From: Embleya sp040605455
Lineage (GTDB): Bacteria > Actinomycetota > Actinomycetes > Streptomycetales > Streptomycetaceae
DNA length: 64,000 bases
Reading direction: 5' to 3'
Assembly: GCF_040605455.1 (NCBI RefSeq)
Contig: NZ_JBEXCV010000010.1
Span: forward strand, 41,229 to 105,228
The notes under the pieces: model-generated
Seen by the model: the letters and a program-made list of their open reading frames with translations, nothing else
Database searches by the model: none
What the model was told of the DNA's origin: nothing
Position numbers and translations under genes: made by a program
Shown: positions 26,382-34,758 of the stretch, piece after piece
Layout of the letters: each line of letters opens with the position of its first letter
Numbering within the stretch: the first letter of the stretch is position 1

Positions 26382-28292
26382 ATGCGGCGAATCTTGGTGG
26401 TCGTGATCCTGGCGCTGGTCGGGCTGTTCGTCGGTGGCCCCGCGGTGGCCTCCGGTGGGGGCGGCAGTGGGGGCGGCAGTGGGGGCGGCAGTGTGGTTTC
26501 GGGGCCGAGTCTGATCAGGGCGACCGCCGATCCGCCGCCGGTGGCGACCGTCCCGGCGGTGGCGCGGGCGAATGCGCCGGTGAATGTGTACGGCGCGGGC
26601 GCGCGGGAGTGCACCAAACGTGGGTGGCGGGTCCAGGTGGGGGTCGCGGTCGGGGACGATCCGAACTTCTGGTCGGTGATCGCGGAGACGTCCGGCGACC
26701 GGTGGGCGGCCGGGTTCTGGCAGGACGCGCGAGCGGGCTTCCCGAACGGGACGCATCGAGTGAGCGCGGTGTGTCAGAGCGCGGACGGCACCGAGCGTGG
26801 TGCCGAGATCGGCCGGGGCACGATCGAGGTTTCCGCGGAACGCGCGGACGCGGATTCCGGATTGGCCACGCCGCCGGTGGTGCGGCAGGGCGATCCGGGC
26901 ACGATGTTCCTGGTCACGCTCTCCCGTACGTGTGCCGATCCGGTGCTGCGGGTCGGGCCGAACCCGGTCGAGGTGCGTTCGGTGGCCACGCCGCCGCGAC
27001 CGTTGCGGCCGAGCATGGCCAAGACCCGGATCGAGTACACGCTGCCCGCGGGCCTCGACGTCGGGTCGTACGAACTCACGGTGTCCTGCGGCGGCAGCCT
27101 GCTCGCGACCCGGCCGCTCTCGGTGTTCCCGCCCAAGGGAACCCCCGAACCGACCGAATCCTCCGACCTGGGCGACCGGTCCGCGGTCACCGACGCGGTC
27201 CCGCTGCCCTCGGACATCGCCACCGACCCGGGCGCGATCGGTCGTACCGGCCTGCTCGGCGTGGTCCTGGTGCTGCTCGTCGGGCTGCCGACCGAGCTGT
27301 TCAACAAGACCTGGGAGCACCACCAGGGCCGAATCGCCGCGTGGTGGCGCCGGCGCACGAACCGCCCGGCCGGCGCCGAACCGGGTCCGCTGTCCTGGCT
27401 GGTGGGCTCGAGTCCGTGGCATGTGAGCGGGTACGTGCTGATCACCGCCGTGTTGTCGACCGGCGTGGATCCGGGCGCCGGCTGGTCGGTGCGCAGCGGG
27501 CTGCTGGCGCTCGCGTTCCTGATCGCGATCCCGGTGATCCTGGTCGCCTACCAGTGGCCCGCGGAACGGCTCACCCGTCGGGTCACCCGGGTGCCGGCCA
27601 CGTTCCGCACCGTCCCGGCCGCACTGGGCCTGGCCGTCGTGTGCACCGCGATCTCGCGCCTGGCCGGCTTCGTACCCGGCCTCGTCTTCGGCCTGGTCGC
27701 GGGCTTCGTCGCGCTGCGCGAGCGGCGGGTGGGCCGCAACCAGGACGGCCAAGCCGTGCTGGCCGGCACGCTGAGCTGCCTGGTGGTCAGCCTGCTCGCG
27801 TGGGGCGGCCTGGAACTCGTACACGACCGGGCGAGCGCGACCGACGCCGGGACGGGGTGGGTGCTGCTGGACGCGGTGGCGGCCACGGTGTTCGTACTGG
27901 GCGTGGAAACCCTGGTGTTCGGCCTGATCCCACTGCGCGGAACCGACGGCGGCCGACTGCGCGCCTGGAGCCCGATCGGGTGGGCGGTGGCGTACACGAT
28001 CGTGGTGTTGTGCTTCGTCCATGTCCTGGTGCTCAACCCCGGCGGCGATGCCTCCGGGCCGGGCGGCCTGATCGCGACCCTGGTGGTGTTCGGCCTGGCC
28101 TCCCTCGGCGGCTTCGCCTTCTGGGCCTGGTTCACCTACGGCCCGGCGCCGGCGCCGGAGCAGCCACCGGCACCACTGCCGCCGATCCCGGCACCCCCCG
28201 GACCGCCGGAATTCCCGATCCCGGCACCACCGAGCGCGCCCCCGATCCCGGCACCGCCGCCGTATCCGCCGGGCCCGCCGACGGGGTTCTAG
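26382..28292 (+). CDS. FGLLP-motif polytopic membrane protein
   Basis: A 636-residue protein. The signal peptide (1-24, ending PAVASGGG) is followed by a Gly/Ser repeat stretch and two beta-rich extracytoplasmic domains (about 50-260). About eight membrane helices lie between 285 and 590. The motif FGLIPLRGTDG near residue 513 corresponds to the FGLLP motif that names this actinomycete group. The C-terminus (about 590-636) is a Pro-rich cytoplasmic tail. The ATG has GGGGAGG upstream. The function of the family is unknown. A hairpin at 28308-28348 separates it from the convergent DUF397 gene. Confidence 0.82.
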   Translation: MRRILVVVILALVGLFVGGPAVASGGGGSGGGSGGGSVVSGPSLIRATADPPPVATVPAVARANAPVNVYGAGARECTKRGWRVQVGVAVGDDPNFWSVIAETSGDRWAAGFWQDARAGFPNGTHRVSAVCQSADGTERGAEIGRGTIEVSAERADADSGLATPPVVRQGDPGTMFLVTLSRTCADPVLRVGPNPVEVRSVATPPRPLRPSMAKTRIEYTLPAGLDVGSYELTVSCGGSLLATRPLSVFPPKGTPEPTESSDLGDRSAVTDAVPLPSDIATDPGAIGRTGLLGVVLVLLVGLPTELFNKTWEHHQGRIAAWWRRRTNRPAGAEPGPLSWLVGSSPWHVSGYVLITAVLSTGVDPGAGWSVRSGLLALAFLIAIPVILVAYQWPAERLTRRVTRVPATFRTVPAALGLAVVCTAISRLAGFVPGLVFGLVAGFVALRERRVGRNQDGQAVLAGTLSCLVVSLLAWGGLELVHDRASATDAGTGWVLLDAVAATVFVLGVETLVFGLIPLRGTDGGRLRAWSPIGWAVAYTIVVLCFVHVLVLNPGGDASGPGGLIATLVVFGLASLGGFAFWAWFTYGPAPAPEQPPAPLPPIPAPPGPPEFPIPAPPSAPPIPAPPPYPPGPPTGF

Positions 28293-28307
28293 CCCGAACT
28301 TGCCTGC

Positions 28308-28348
28308 GGCGGTCGGCTTCCCCTGCTCTGGTCGGGGAGCCGGCCGCC
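28308..28348. terminator. Probable bidirectional terminator
   Basis: Near-perfect stem GGCGGTCGGCTTCCCC against GGGGAGCCGGCCGCC, with about a ten-base loop, between convergent genes. No T tract is present, as is common in actinomycetes. Confidence 0.45.
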
Positions 28349-28360
28349 GCCGGGTGTCGT

Positions 28361-28585
28361 TCAGAGTTCGGCGTTGAACGTGCCTTCGCGGAAGGCGGCT
28401 CGTGCGTCGGCTTGGAACCGCAGGGGTTCGCGGCCGGGTTCTCGGAGTCGCGTACGGCGAGTCCGCCTTCGGCGGAGGTCGGTGATCTCGGCGCAGTTGT
28501 TCTCGGCGCCGCCGCTCGCCGAGGACTTGCGCCAAGTGGCGGCGGAGCGGCCGTGGGCGTACAAGTCCGCCCTGGCTTCGCTCAC
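28361..28585 (-). pseudogene. DUF397 gene with compensating frameshifts
   Basis: 74 codons. The start resembles DUF397: TWRKSSASGGAENNCAEITD. The end resembles it too: EPLRFQADARAAFREGTFN. The middle reads RRRRTRRTRLREPGR instead of the family's AVRDS core. In the neighbouring frame the same bases read AEGGLAVRDSENP, exactly as expected. So an extra base after the ITDL codons and a lost base about 40 bases later shift and restore the frame. This is either real decay or two sequencing errors. The GTG start overlaps the stop of an upstream XRE remnant (GTGA). DUF397 proteins normally partner XRE/DUF5753 regulators. Confidence 0.55.
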
Positions 28586-28740
28586 GGGCGTCGTCCGTTC
28601 GCCCTGTCTCTGCCGAGTGCGATGGAGTCCTCCACCGGCAGGGCCGCCGCGCGGATGCGCTCGAACTCGCCGGCGATGGTTTGGACAAGGCCGAGGACGT
28701 CCGCGTGTGCGCCGTATCCGAGCCGCGGTTGCGCCGCCCG
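28582..28740 (-). pseudogene. C-terminal remnant of an XRE/DUF5753 regulator
   Basis: Roughly 50 codons. The segment GEFERIRAAALPVEDSIAL resembles the C-terminal helices of DUF5753 proteins. It ends four bases into the DUF397 gene, the usual arrangement. Nothing resembling the helix-turn-helix or the rest of DUF5753 exists upstream, where the next gene's C-terminus begins at 28779. I read it as a truncated gene; the match is short, so confidence is modest. Confidence 0.35.
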
Positions 28741-28778
28741 TCGGCGGACGGCCGCACCGCACGCCCCGCGCCGGGGCC

Positions 28779-29882
28779 TCAGCGCGGGTTGCGTTTGGTG
28801 ATCCTGCCCTGGGCGTCCGCCTCCAGGGATGCCTTGCCACCGGCGTCGGCGACGGTGACTCGGATGGTCGGTACGCCGGTCTTCGCGTCGGGCTCGAAGC
28901 CGATCCGCCACGAGGTGGGGTCGGTGATGCCCAGCTTGGTCTTCGCCTCGCGTACCAGGGCGGGGAGGCGCTCGTACGGGAGGGCGTTCAGGTCGATGAC
29001 CGCGCCCGGTTGCGGCGGGGTGCCGGGGATGCCGCGCACCGCCATCACGTGTTCGTCGATGCTGAATTCACTGGCGTTGCCCGTCCGCATCCCGGTGATC
29101 AGCGATCCGGCGAGGTGCCGCATCTCGCCGTCGTCGAGCATCGATTCCGAGGTCGCCGTCCCGGTGATGGTGGAGGCCGAGGTCGAGGACGAGTGGCTGT
29201 TGGTGGTGGTCGTCGAGGAAGACGACGAGGACGTCGTCGTGGGGCCGTCGTCCTCGGTGAACAGGTCCGCGCGGAAGAGCAGGACCACGGCGGCTGCGCC
29301 GAGCAACAGGCCGAGCGTGGCGAGCAGGCAGAACGCGCCTTCCTCCTTCGGGCCGGTCAGCAGCGCGGACTCCGGGGCGGAATCCACCGATTCGGTCGCC
29401 GCGCGCCGCACCCACTCGCCGGTCGGCGCGGTGACGATCTTGACGTCCCACGGCTCGTCCGGGCGGTACTCGACCACGACCACGCCGCGCGGCCGGTAGT
29501 CGGGGATGTCCACCAGGTTGATGTCCTGGCTCATCTCGACCCGGTACGCCGGCCGCTCGTCCGGCGCCACCGTCAGCACGAACTCGACCGGTACGTTCGC
29601 CGATTCGCCGCCGATGGCCCGGCGGCTCTCGATCACGGCCAGCGCGGGCCGCGCCGGGGTACGCGGGTTGCGCGCGCGCCGAATGCGCCCCGCGACGCTC
29701 ACCACGACGACGTTGAGCACGAAGAGCCCGACGCCGATCGCGACCACGGGCCATCGTTCGAGAATGCCCCCGACCACGAAGCAGGCCGACGCGATGCCGA
29801 TCGCGCCCCCGCCAAGAAAGCCGCCCATGGCGACCTTGAACCGCGCTCCGGCGGATCTCTTGCGGGTTTCGATGATCGCCAT
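28779..29882 (-). CDS. Membrane protein with Ser/Thr-rich linker, function unknown
   Basis: A 367-residue protein. Two N-terminal membrane helices (about 18-40 and 43-62) are followed by a cytoplasmic domain of about 110 residues (with PVEFVLTVAPDERPAYRVEM). A third helix near 190-205 (LLATLGLLLGAAAVVLL) comes next, then a run of about 30 Ser/Thr residues and a C-terminal domain (about 250-367) ending in a TIRVTVADAGGKASLEAD beta segment. The ATG at 29882 lacks a strong ribosome site. The Ser/Thr run looks like an extracytoplasmic linker. I do not recognise the family. Confidence 0.68.
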   Translation of the reverse strand: MAIIETRKRSAGARFKVAMGGFLGGGAIGIASACFVVGGILERWPVVAIGVGLFVLNVVVVSVAGRIRRARNPRTPARPALAVIESRRAIGGESANVPVEFVLTVAPDERPAYRVEMSQDINLVDIPDYRPRGVVVVEYRPDEPWDVKIVTAPTGEWVRRAATESVDSAPESALLTGPKEEGAFCLLATLGLLLGAAAVVLLFRADLFTEDDGPTTTSSSSSSTTTTNSHSSSTSASTITGTATSESMLDDGEMRHLAGSLITGMRTGNASEFSIDEHVMAVRGIPGTPPQPGAVIDLNALPYERLPALVREAKTKLGITDPTSWRIGFEPDAKTGVPTIRVTVADAGGKASLEADAQGRITKRNPR

Positions 29883-30051
29883 GGCGGCGATTGTGCCGGG
29901 CGCGGATGGACGGCGAAAGGCGCCCGGGCGAAATGCGGATCCCAATTCCCGGGACGTGGGGAGATCCCCCGAATCGACTCGACCCCGCGCCCCCAACCCA
30001 GCCGCCCGACCCCGCATCACCCGACCCGGCGCCGCCCCGCCCGCTCCGGGC

Positions 30052-30540
30052 TCAGTGCCGGACCGCGTGGCCGACCTCCGCCTTGCTCGCGTTGGTCAGC
30101 TTTCGGTTGCTCTTCGCGGTGCCCTTGCCCTGCTTGCCCGCCTCGACCTTGTCGATGTTCATCACGATCGCGTCGAGCAGGTTGCCGCCGGCGTCGCGGA
30201 ACTCGACCGCGAGTGTGTAGTCGGCCGTCTTGGCGGTCTTGTTCTCGACGGTGACCTCGGCGGTGGTGCGATCGCCGTCGGTCCCGATCGGCCCGATCGT
30301 GGCGTCGGCCGTCGCGTCGAGACCGCCCTTGATCTCGGCCAGTTTCGAGGCAGCCGCCGCGCTTGCCGAGGACAGCGCGTCCTTCGCCTTCGAGCCGGCC
30401 GAACCGAGTGCCGACGCGATCGCCGTGGGCGTCGAGCCGGCGCCGCCGCCGTCCTTGTCGTCGCCGCATGCCGCCGAGAACAGGGCCAGCGTGGCGGCGA
30501 TCGACAGCGCGCCGACGGTACGGCCGTACTTGCTCGCCAT
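30052..30540 (-). CDS. Lipoprotein with FxLYD-like domain
   Basis: A 162-residue lipoprotein. The lipobox LFSAAC places the lipidated Cys at position 25. A Gly/Ala/Ser-rich linker follows, then a beta-sandwich (about 75-155) with EVTVENKTAKTADYTLAVEF and EAGKQGKGTA, which resembles FxLYD domains. It should be anchored on the outer face of the cytoplasmic membrane. The ATG has GAGGAG about eight bases upstream. Function unknown. It is divergent from the imine reductase with a strong operator in the spacer. Confidence 0.75.
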   Translation of the reverse strand: MASKYGRTVGALSIAATLALFSAACGDDKDGGGAGSTPTAIASALGSAGSKAKDALSSASAAAASKLAEIKGGLDATADATIGPIGTDGDRTTAEVTVENKTAKTADYTLAVEFRDAGGNLLDAIVMNIDKVEAGKQGKGTAKSNRKLTNASKAEVGHAVRH

Positions 30541-30683
30541 GTTCGTTGCTCCTCGCGTGGGGCCGCGGGGCGAAGGGGCGCCCGCGTACGAACAGCACGA
30601 GTGTCCGAACGCCCGGCCGGCTAAACGCCCGCCTCGGCCAACCGGGGCATCGAGAGGGCCGATGACCTGCATGCTTACCTGAA

Positions 30684-30716
30684 TACCAGTACCTGACTTA
30701 TTAGTAGGTACTGGTA
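30684..30716. promoter_or_regulatory. Strong operator-like inverted repeat
   Basis: Perfect 11-base arms TACCAGTACCT and AGGTACTGGTA, separated by 11 A/T-rich bases. It lies 91 bases before the imine-reductase start and 144 before the divergent lipoprotein start. It resembles HxlR/MarR-type operators, but no such regulator gene is adjacent. Confidence 0.6.
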
Positions 30717-30806
30717 GGAAGGAGTGTGTCGATCAAGCATGGTGACGACGGCGGGCCACCCGCCTCCCCCACACCCCACACCCCAACCAATGCTTGGAGA
30801 AACCCC

Positions 30807-31694
30807 GTGAGCGAGCAGCAGCCGACCCCCGTGAGCGTCCTCGGCCTCGGCGCGATGGGCCGAGCGATCGCCGACGCGATCCACCGGGGCGGCCGGCCCA
30901 CCACCGTCTGGAACCGCACGGCCGGCCGGGCCGAATCCCTGGCCGCCAAGGGCGTCACCCTCGCCCCCACCGCGACCGCCGCCGTCGAGGCGTCGCCCGT
31001 GGTCGTGGTGTGCCTGCTCGACGACGCGTCGGTACGCGCTGCGCTGACCCCGTTGGCAGGCTCGCTGACCGGCCGCCTGGTGGTCAACGTCACCACGGTG
31101 ACTCCGAAGCAGGCCCGGGAGACCGCCGCCTGGGCCGCCGAGCACGGCATCGAGTACCTCGACGGCGCGATCATGGCGATCCCGGAGATGATCGGCCTGC
31201 CAGTCGCCTCGCTGCTCTACAGCGGCTCCGCGGCGGCCTTCGACACGCACCGCGAGCTGCTCGAACTGCTCGGCGGCGCACGCTACTACGGCAGCGACGC
31301 GGGCCGCGCCTCGCTGTACGACATGGCGCTGCTCGGGTCGATGTACGCGATGTTCGCCGGCGTCGCGCACGGCGCCGCGATGGTGGCCTCCGAGGGGGTG
31401 CCGGCGACCGAGTTCGTGGCCATGGCCGGACCCTGGATCAACGCGATGACCACGGGCCTGCCCGGGCACGCGGAGTACTTCGACAGCGGCGACTACACCG
31501 CCGAGGTACAGAGCCTGGACTTCAACAAGGCAGCCGTGGACGCCATCGCCGAGGCGAGCCGCGACCAGGGTGTCGGCACCGACGTGATCGCCGCGGTACA
31601 GACCCTGATCGACCGTCAGGTGGCGGCCGGCCACGGCAAGGACGGCTTCGCCCGGATCTTCGAGAGCATCCGCCGCCCGGTCGGCGCGTCCTGA
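30807..31694 (+). CDS. Imine-reductase-type NAD(P)-dependent oxidoreductase
   Basis: A 295-residue beta-hydroxyacid-dehydrogenase-fold protein. The N-terminal NADP-binding motif is VLGLGAMGRAIADA, followed by VWNRTAGRAE, where the NR suggests NADP. The helical dimerisation domain carries LYDMALLGSMYAM near residue 172, where imine reductases place the catalytic Asp or Tyr. The GTG has GGAG upstream. The large palindrome at 30684 suggests substrate-induced expression. The natural substrate is unknown. Confidence 0.87.
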   Translation: MSEQQPTPVSVLGLGAMGRAIADAIHRGGRPTTVWNRTAGRAESLAAKGVTLAPTATAAVEASPVVVVCLLDDASVRAALTPLAGSLTGRLVVNVTTVTPKQARETAAWAAEHGIEYLDGAIMAIPEMIGLPVASLLYSGSAAAFDTHRELLELLGGARYYGSDAGRASLYDMALLGSMYAMFAGVAHGAAMVASEGVPATEFVAMAGPWINAMTTGLPGHAEYFDSGDYTAEVQSLDFNKAAVDAIAEASRDQGVGTDVIAAVQTLIDRQVAAGHGKDGFARIFESIRRPVGAS

Positions 31695-31997
31695 CCCGGC
31701 GCCCGCCCGACCGACGCACCCGAAGCCCGAGCCGAGTCTGCGCACCCCGCGCACCCGCGCACCCGCGCACCTCGCGCGCCGAACAGCCGGACGGCGCGAC
31801 ACGGCTACGCCACCGACCCGGCAAGGCCGCCAGCCCCCGTCCTACCCCATCGACGCACCCCTTGAATAGTTCACCAGGTTAAGTTACAACACGTAACGTA
31901 AATCCCGAGGAGCGCACCCGGCCCCGAGACTCGCCGCCGGACCGCATCTGCCCACGTCGGCATTGCGATCCGGCACAAGTAATAGGGAGAACAGCCC
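31695..31997. other. Intergenic region with small tandem repeat and promoter
   Basis: Around 31738-31776 the octamer GCGCACCC is repeated about four times. The right half holds the promoter area of the deacylase gene with the dyad at 31883. No gene is seen. Confidence 0.45.
31883..31897. promoter_or_regulatory. Dyad GTTAC-N5-GTAAC upstream of the deacylase gene
   Basis: A short perfect inverted repeat in a locally A/T-rich patch, 100 bases before the start codon. It is a candidate operator overlapping the promoter. Confidence 0.4.
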
Positions 31998-33698
31998 ATG
32001 GCCGATCTGCTGGTACGCGGAGGAACCGTCGTGGACGGAACGGGGGCGGCCCCGATCCGAGCCGACGTGCGGGTCAAGGACGGCGTGATCGTCGAGGTAG
32101 GCCCCGACCTGGCCCCGAGCGGCGGCGCCGAGCGGGTCGTCGAGGCCACCGGCGCCTACGTCGCACCCGGCTTCATCGAGGCCCACACCCACGTCGACGG
32201 TGCCATGTGGTGGAACCCGGACCTGGACCCGCTGCCCGCCTACGGCACGACCACGGTCGTCTTCGGCAACTGCGGCATGTCGGTGGCGCCGCTGCGGGAG
32301 AGCGCACGCGGACCCGTGCTCGACCTGTTCTGCTTCCTGGAGGACCTCCCGCTCTCCGCCTTCCAGGACAAGGTGCCGTGGACGTGGGAGCGCTGGCCCG
32401 AGTACAGCAGCGCGGTCAGGGGTCAGGCCGTCTCGGTCAACGTGGCCGGCTTCGTCGGACACCTGACCCTGCGCACCACGGTGATGGGCGCCGAGGCGTC
32501 CTGGTCGCGCGCGGCGACGTCCGAGGAGATCGCCGAGATGGCCGCCCTGCTCGACGAATCGTTGACTTATGGAGCAATTGGTTTGTCGACCAATGTGTTC
32601 GACAAGGATCGTTATCTCAAGCCGGTACCGACCCGCCTGGCCGAGGACGCCGAGTTCGAGGCGCTCGCCGATGTGCTCGCCCGGCACCCCGGCGCGACGC
32701 TCCAGATGATCACCCGGTTCAACGAGCCGGAGAGCATCGACGCCGATGTGGAGCGATTCGCCCGAATCTGCAAGCCGCGCGGGATCCGCGCCCAGTGGAC
32801 CGCCATCCCGTCCACCGTGCGGGAGGACTACCTGCGCGAACAGACGATCGCACTACATCGGCGGCTGCGTGCCGACGGCGTCGACTTCTGGCCCAATGTC
32901 CCGCATAAGCCGCTGGAGCCGTTCTTCAACTTCGAGCGCGCACTCACCTTCCAGCGGGTCGCCTCCTGGAACCACTGGATCAACGGCCCGGCCGAGACCA
33001 AGCTCGCCACGCTCGCCGATCCGCAGTGGCGGGCGCAGGCGCGCGAGGACTGGGACAACCGGGTCTCATCGTCGACATCTCGACTGGATCGCCCCGAGTC
33101 GTTGATCTTCGCGATCTCCGAGACCGGCCACGGTCCGCTGGACATCTCACTCAAGGAGTACGCGGACCGGGAGGATCTGCACATCTCCGACGCGCTGGCC
33201 ACCTGGATCGGCAACAACGGCATCCTGTCCTGCCTGCGCGGCATCCCGGACGCGTTCGACGAGCCGGTCGTGGCCGGCCTGTTCAACGAGCCGCACACGC
33301 TGACCAACATCAACGACTCCGGTGCGCACCTGCAGCTGTTCTGCGGCTCGGGCGAGAACGTCTACCTGCTCACCCGCTACGTGCGCGACACCGGCCTGAT
33401 GACGATCGAGGAGGCCGTGCACAACCTCACCGGCAAGCTCGCGGGCTTCTTCGGCCTGAACGACCGGGGTGTGATCGCCCCGGGCCGGGCCGGCGACCTG
33501 GTGGTGTTCGCGCTCGACGAGATCGAGGTGCGGCCCGAGGAGAAGCGGTACGACAACCCCGACGGCTCGTGGCGCTTCACCCGCGGCCCGGCCGGCGTCC
33601 GGGCCACCATCGTGCGCGGCGTGCCCACGGTGCTGGACACCGAGCCCACCGGGGAGCGGCCGGGCACGATGGTGGGGCTCGTTTCGTCGCAGGTCTGA
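31998..33698 (+). CDS. N-acyl-D-amino-acid deacylase family amidohydrolase
   Basis: A 566-residue metal-dependent hydrolase. The N-terminal beta-sandwich is followed by the amidohydrolase metal motif GFIEAHTHVDGAMWW (His-x-His near residues 62-64). Next come NCGMSVAPL, YGAIGLSTNVF and the segment HTLTNINDSGAHLQLFCG with a metal Asp near 435. The C-terminus ends GVIAPGRAGDLVVFALD, typical of the superfamily. D-aminoacylases hydrolyse N-acyl-D-amino acids or related amides. The ATG has GGGAGA upstream. It appears to be a single-gene unit closed by a hairpin at 33733. Confidence 0.88.
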   Translation: MADLLVRGGTVVDGTGAAPIRADVRVKDGVIVEVGPDLAPSGGAERVVEATGAYVAPGFIEAHTHVDGAMWWNPDLDPLPAYGTTTVVFGNCGMSVAPLRESARGPVLDLFCFLEDLPLSAFQDKVPWTWERWPEYSSAVRGQAVSVNVAGFVGHLTLRTTVMGAEASWSRAATSEEIAEMAALLDESLTYGAIGLSTNVFDKDRYLKPVPTRLAEDAEFEALADVLARHPGATLQMITRFNEPESIDADVERFARICKPRGIRAQWTAIPSTVREDYLREQTIALHRRLRADGVDFWPNVPHKPLEPFFNFERALTFQRVASWNHWINGPAETKLATLADPQWRAQAREDWDNRVSSSTSRLDRPESLIFAISETGHGPLDISLKEYADREDLHISDALATWIGNNGILSCLRGIPDAFDEPVVAGLFNEPHTLTNINDSGAHLQLFCGSGENVYLLTRYVRDTGLMTIEEAVHNLTGKLAGFFGLNDRGVIAPGRAGDLVVFALDEIEVRPEEKRYDNPDGSWRFTRGPAGVRATIVRGVPTVLDTEPTGERPGTMVGLVSSQV

Positions 33699-34092
33699 CG
33701 GAACGTCACATAAGCGCGTTTACCCTTGAGGTACGGCGGTGGGTCGACCGACCTACCGCCGTGTCACGTTTTCGTGACGATCCACCATAGGCACCACCAA
33801 GGGACGCGAGGTGAAGGGACGCTACCGCCAACGTGATCGATGCCACGGACCGCGTACGGGCGCGGGACCTGCGGCCTCTTCACAGCAGGTATGCGCGGAG
33901 GGCAACCTTGTGGATACGGGCAACCGGTTCCACGGCCGAATTAGACTCGACCAGCGTCCGAATTACGCCGGTTCGAGCAGGATCGGTTCGCTGTGAGCAA
34001 TCACCGACGGAAGCGCGATGGCCCTCCGTCTAGGTAGCATCCGCCGAGTGCCGCCCGTTACCGACGGGCACGCCCCCCGACAAAGGTTCTCG
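33699..34092. other. Intergenic region with terminator, upstream of psd
   Basis: The first 65 bases hold a terminator hairpin, followed by a second small hairpin GTCACG-TTTT-CGTGAC. The remainder is presumably the psd promoter; no gene is seen. Confidence 0.5.
33733..33762 (+). terminator. Terminator hairpin of the deacylase gene
   Basis: 13-bp stem with one G-U pair (ACGGCGGTGGGTC/GACCTACCGCCGT), loop GACC, followed within six bases by GTTTTC. Confidence 0.6.
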
Positions 34093-34758
34093 ATGAGTGA
34101 CGATTCCCCCTCGCCGGCTTCGGCGGGGTTCGCGCCGAGGCAACAGCCGCGCCTGGCCAAGGGAGCTTCTCCCTGGCTCGTGCCGACGGCTGTGACCGGC
34201 GCGTTGACCGGCTTGGCCGCACTGCGCAACCGGCGCTGGGCCTTCGCGGCCGTGCCGACGCTGGCGCTGACCGGTGGCATGTTGTGGTTCTTCCGTGACC
34301 CGGAGCGCACCATCCCCGCCGACGGCGTGATCGCCTCGGCCGATGGCGTGGTCCAGAGCATCGACGCCTGGCCCGACGGCCGCACCCGGATCGCGACCTT
34401 CATGAGCCCGTTGAACGTGCACGTGAACCGTGCACCGCTCGACGGCGTCGTGAAGTCCGTGGAGCACAAGGCCGGCGGATTCGTCCCGGCGTTCAACAAG
34501 GAAAGCGAGCACAACGAACGCGTTGTGTGGATCTTCGACACCGCGATCGGCGATGTGGAGCTGGTGCAGATCGCCGGCACCGTGGCGCGGCGCATCGTGC
34601 CGTACCTGGAGCCGGGTACCGAGGTCGCCTGTGGCGACCGGATCGGGTTGATCCGGTTCGGTTCGCGCGTGGATGTGTACCTGCCGCCGGGCGTCGAGCC
34701 CGCGGTGACCGTGGGACAACGGACAACGGCGGGAGAGACACGTCTTGACCGGGACTGA
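34093..34758 (+). CDS. psd: Phosphatidylserine decarboxylase
   Basis: A 221-residue proenzyme that makes phosphatidylethanolamine from phosphatidylserine at the membrane. Family motifs are WFFRDPERTIP near 65-75, FMSPLNVHVNRAP near 103-115 and HKAGGFVPAF. The self-cleavage site lies in IRFGSRVDVYLP, where Ser191 after Gly190 becomes the pyruvoyl group. Two hydrophobic segments lie near 28-45 and 48-66. Short size fits the actinomycete PSD-B type. The ATG has AAAGG upstream. The pssA gene follows with a 14-base overlap, so the two steps of PE synthesis are coupled. Confidence 0.93.
   Translation: MSDDSPSPASAGFAPRQQPRLAKGASPWLVPTAVTGALTGLAALRNRRWAFAAVPTLALTGGMLWFFRDPERTIPADGVIASADGVVQSIDAWPDGRTRIATFMSPLNVHVNRAPLDGVVKSVEHKAGGFVPAFNKESEHNERVVWIFDTAIGDVELVQIAGTVARRIVPYLEPGTEVACGDRIGLIRFGSRVDVYLPPGVEPAVTVGQRTTAGETRLDRD

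Noticed and set aside
31738..31776. Tandem GCGCACCC repeats as a CRISPR-like array
   Set aside because: Only about four 8-base units with no spacers; simple GC-rich slippage repeat.
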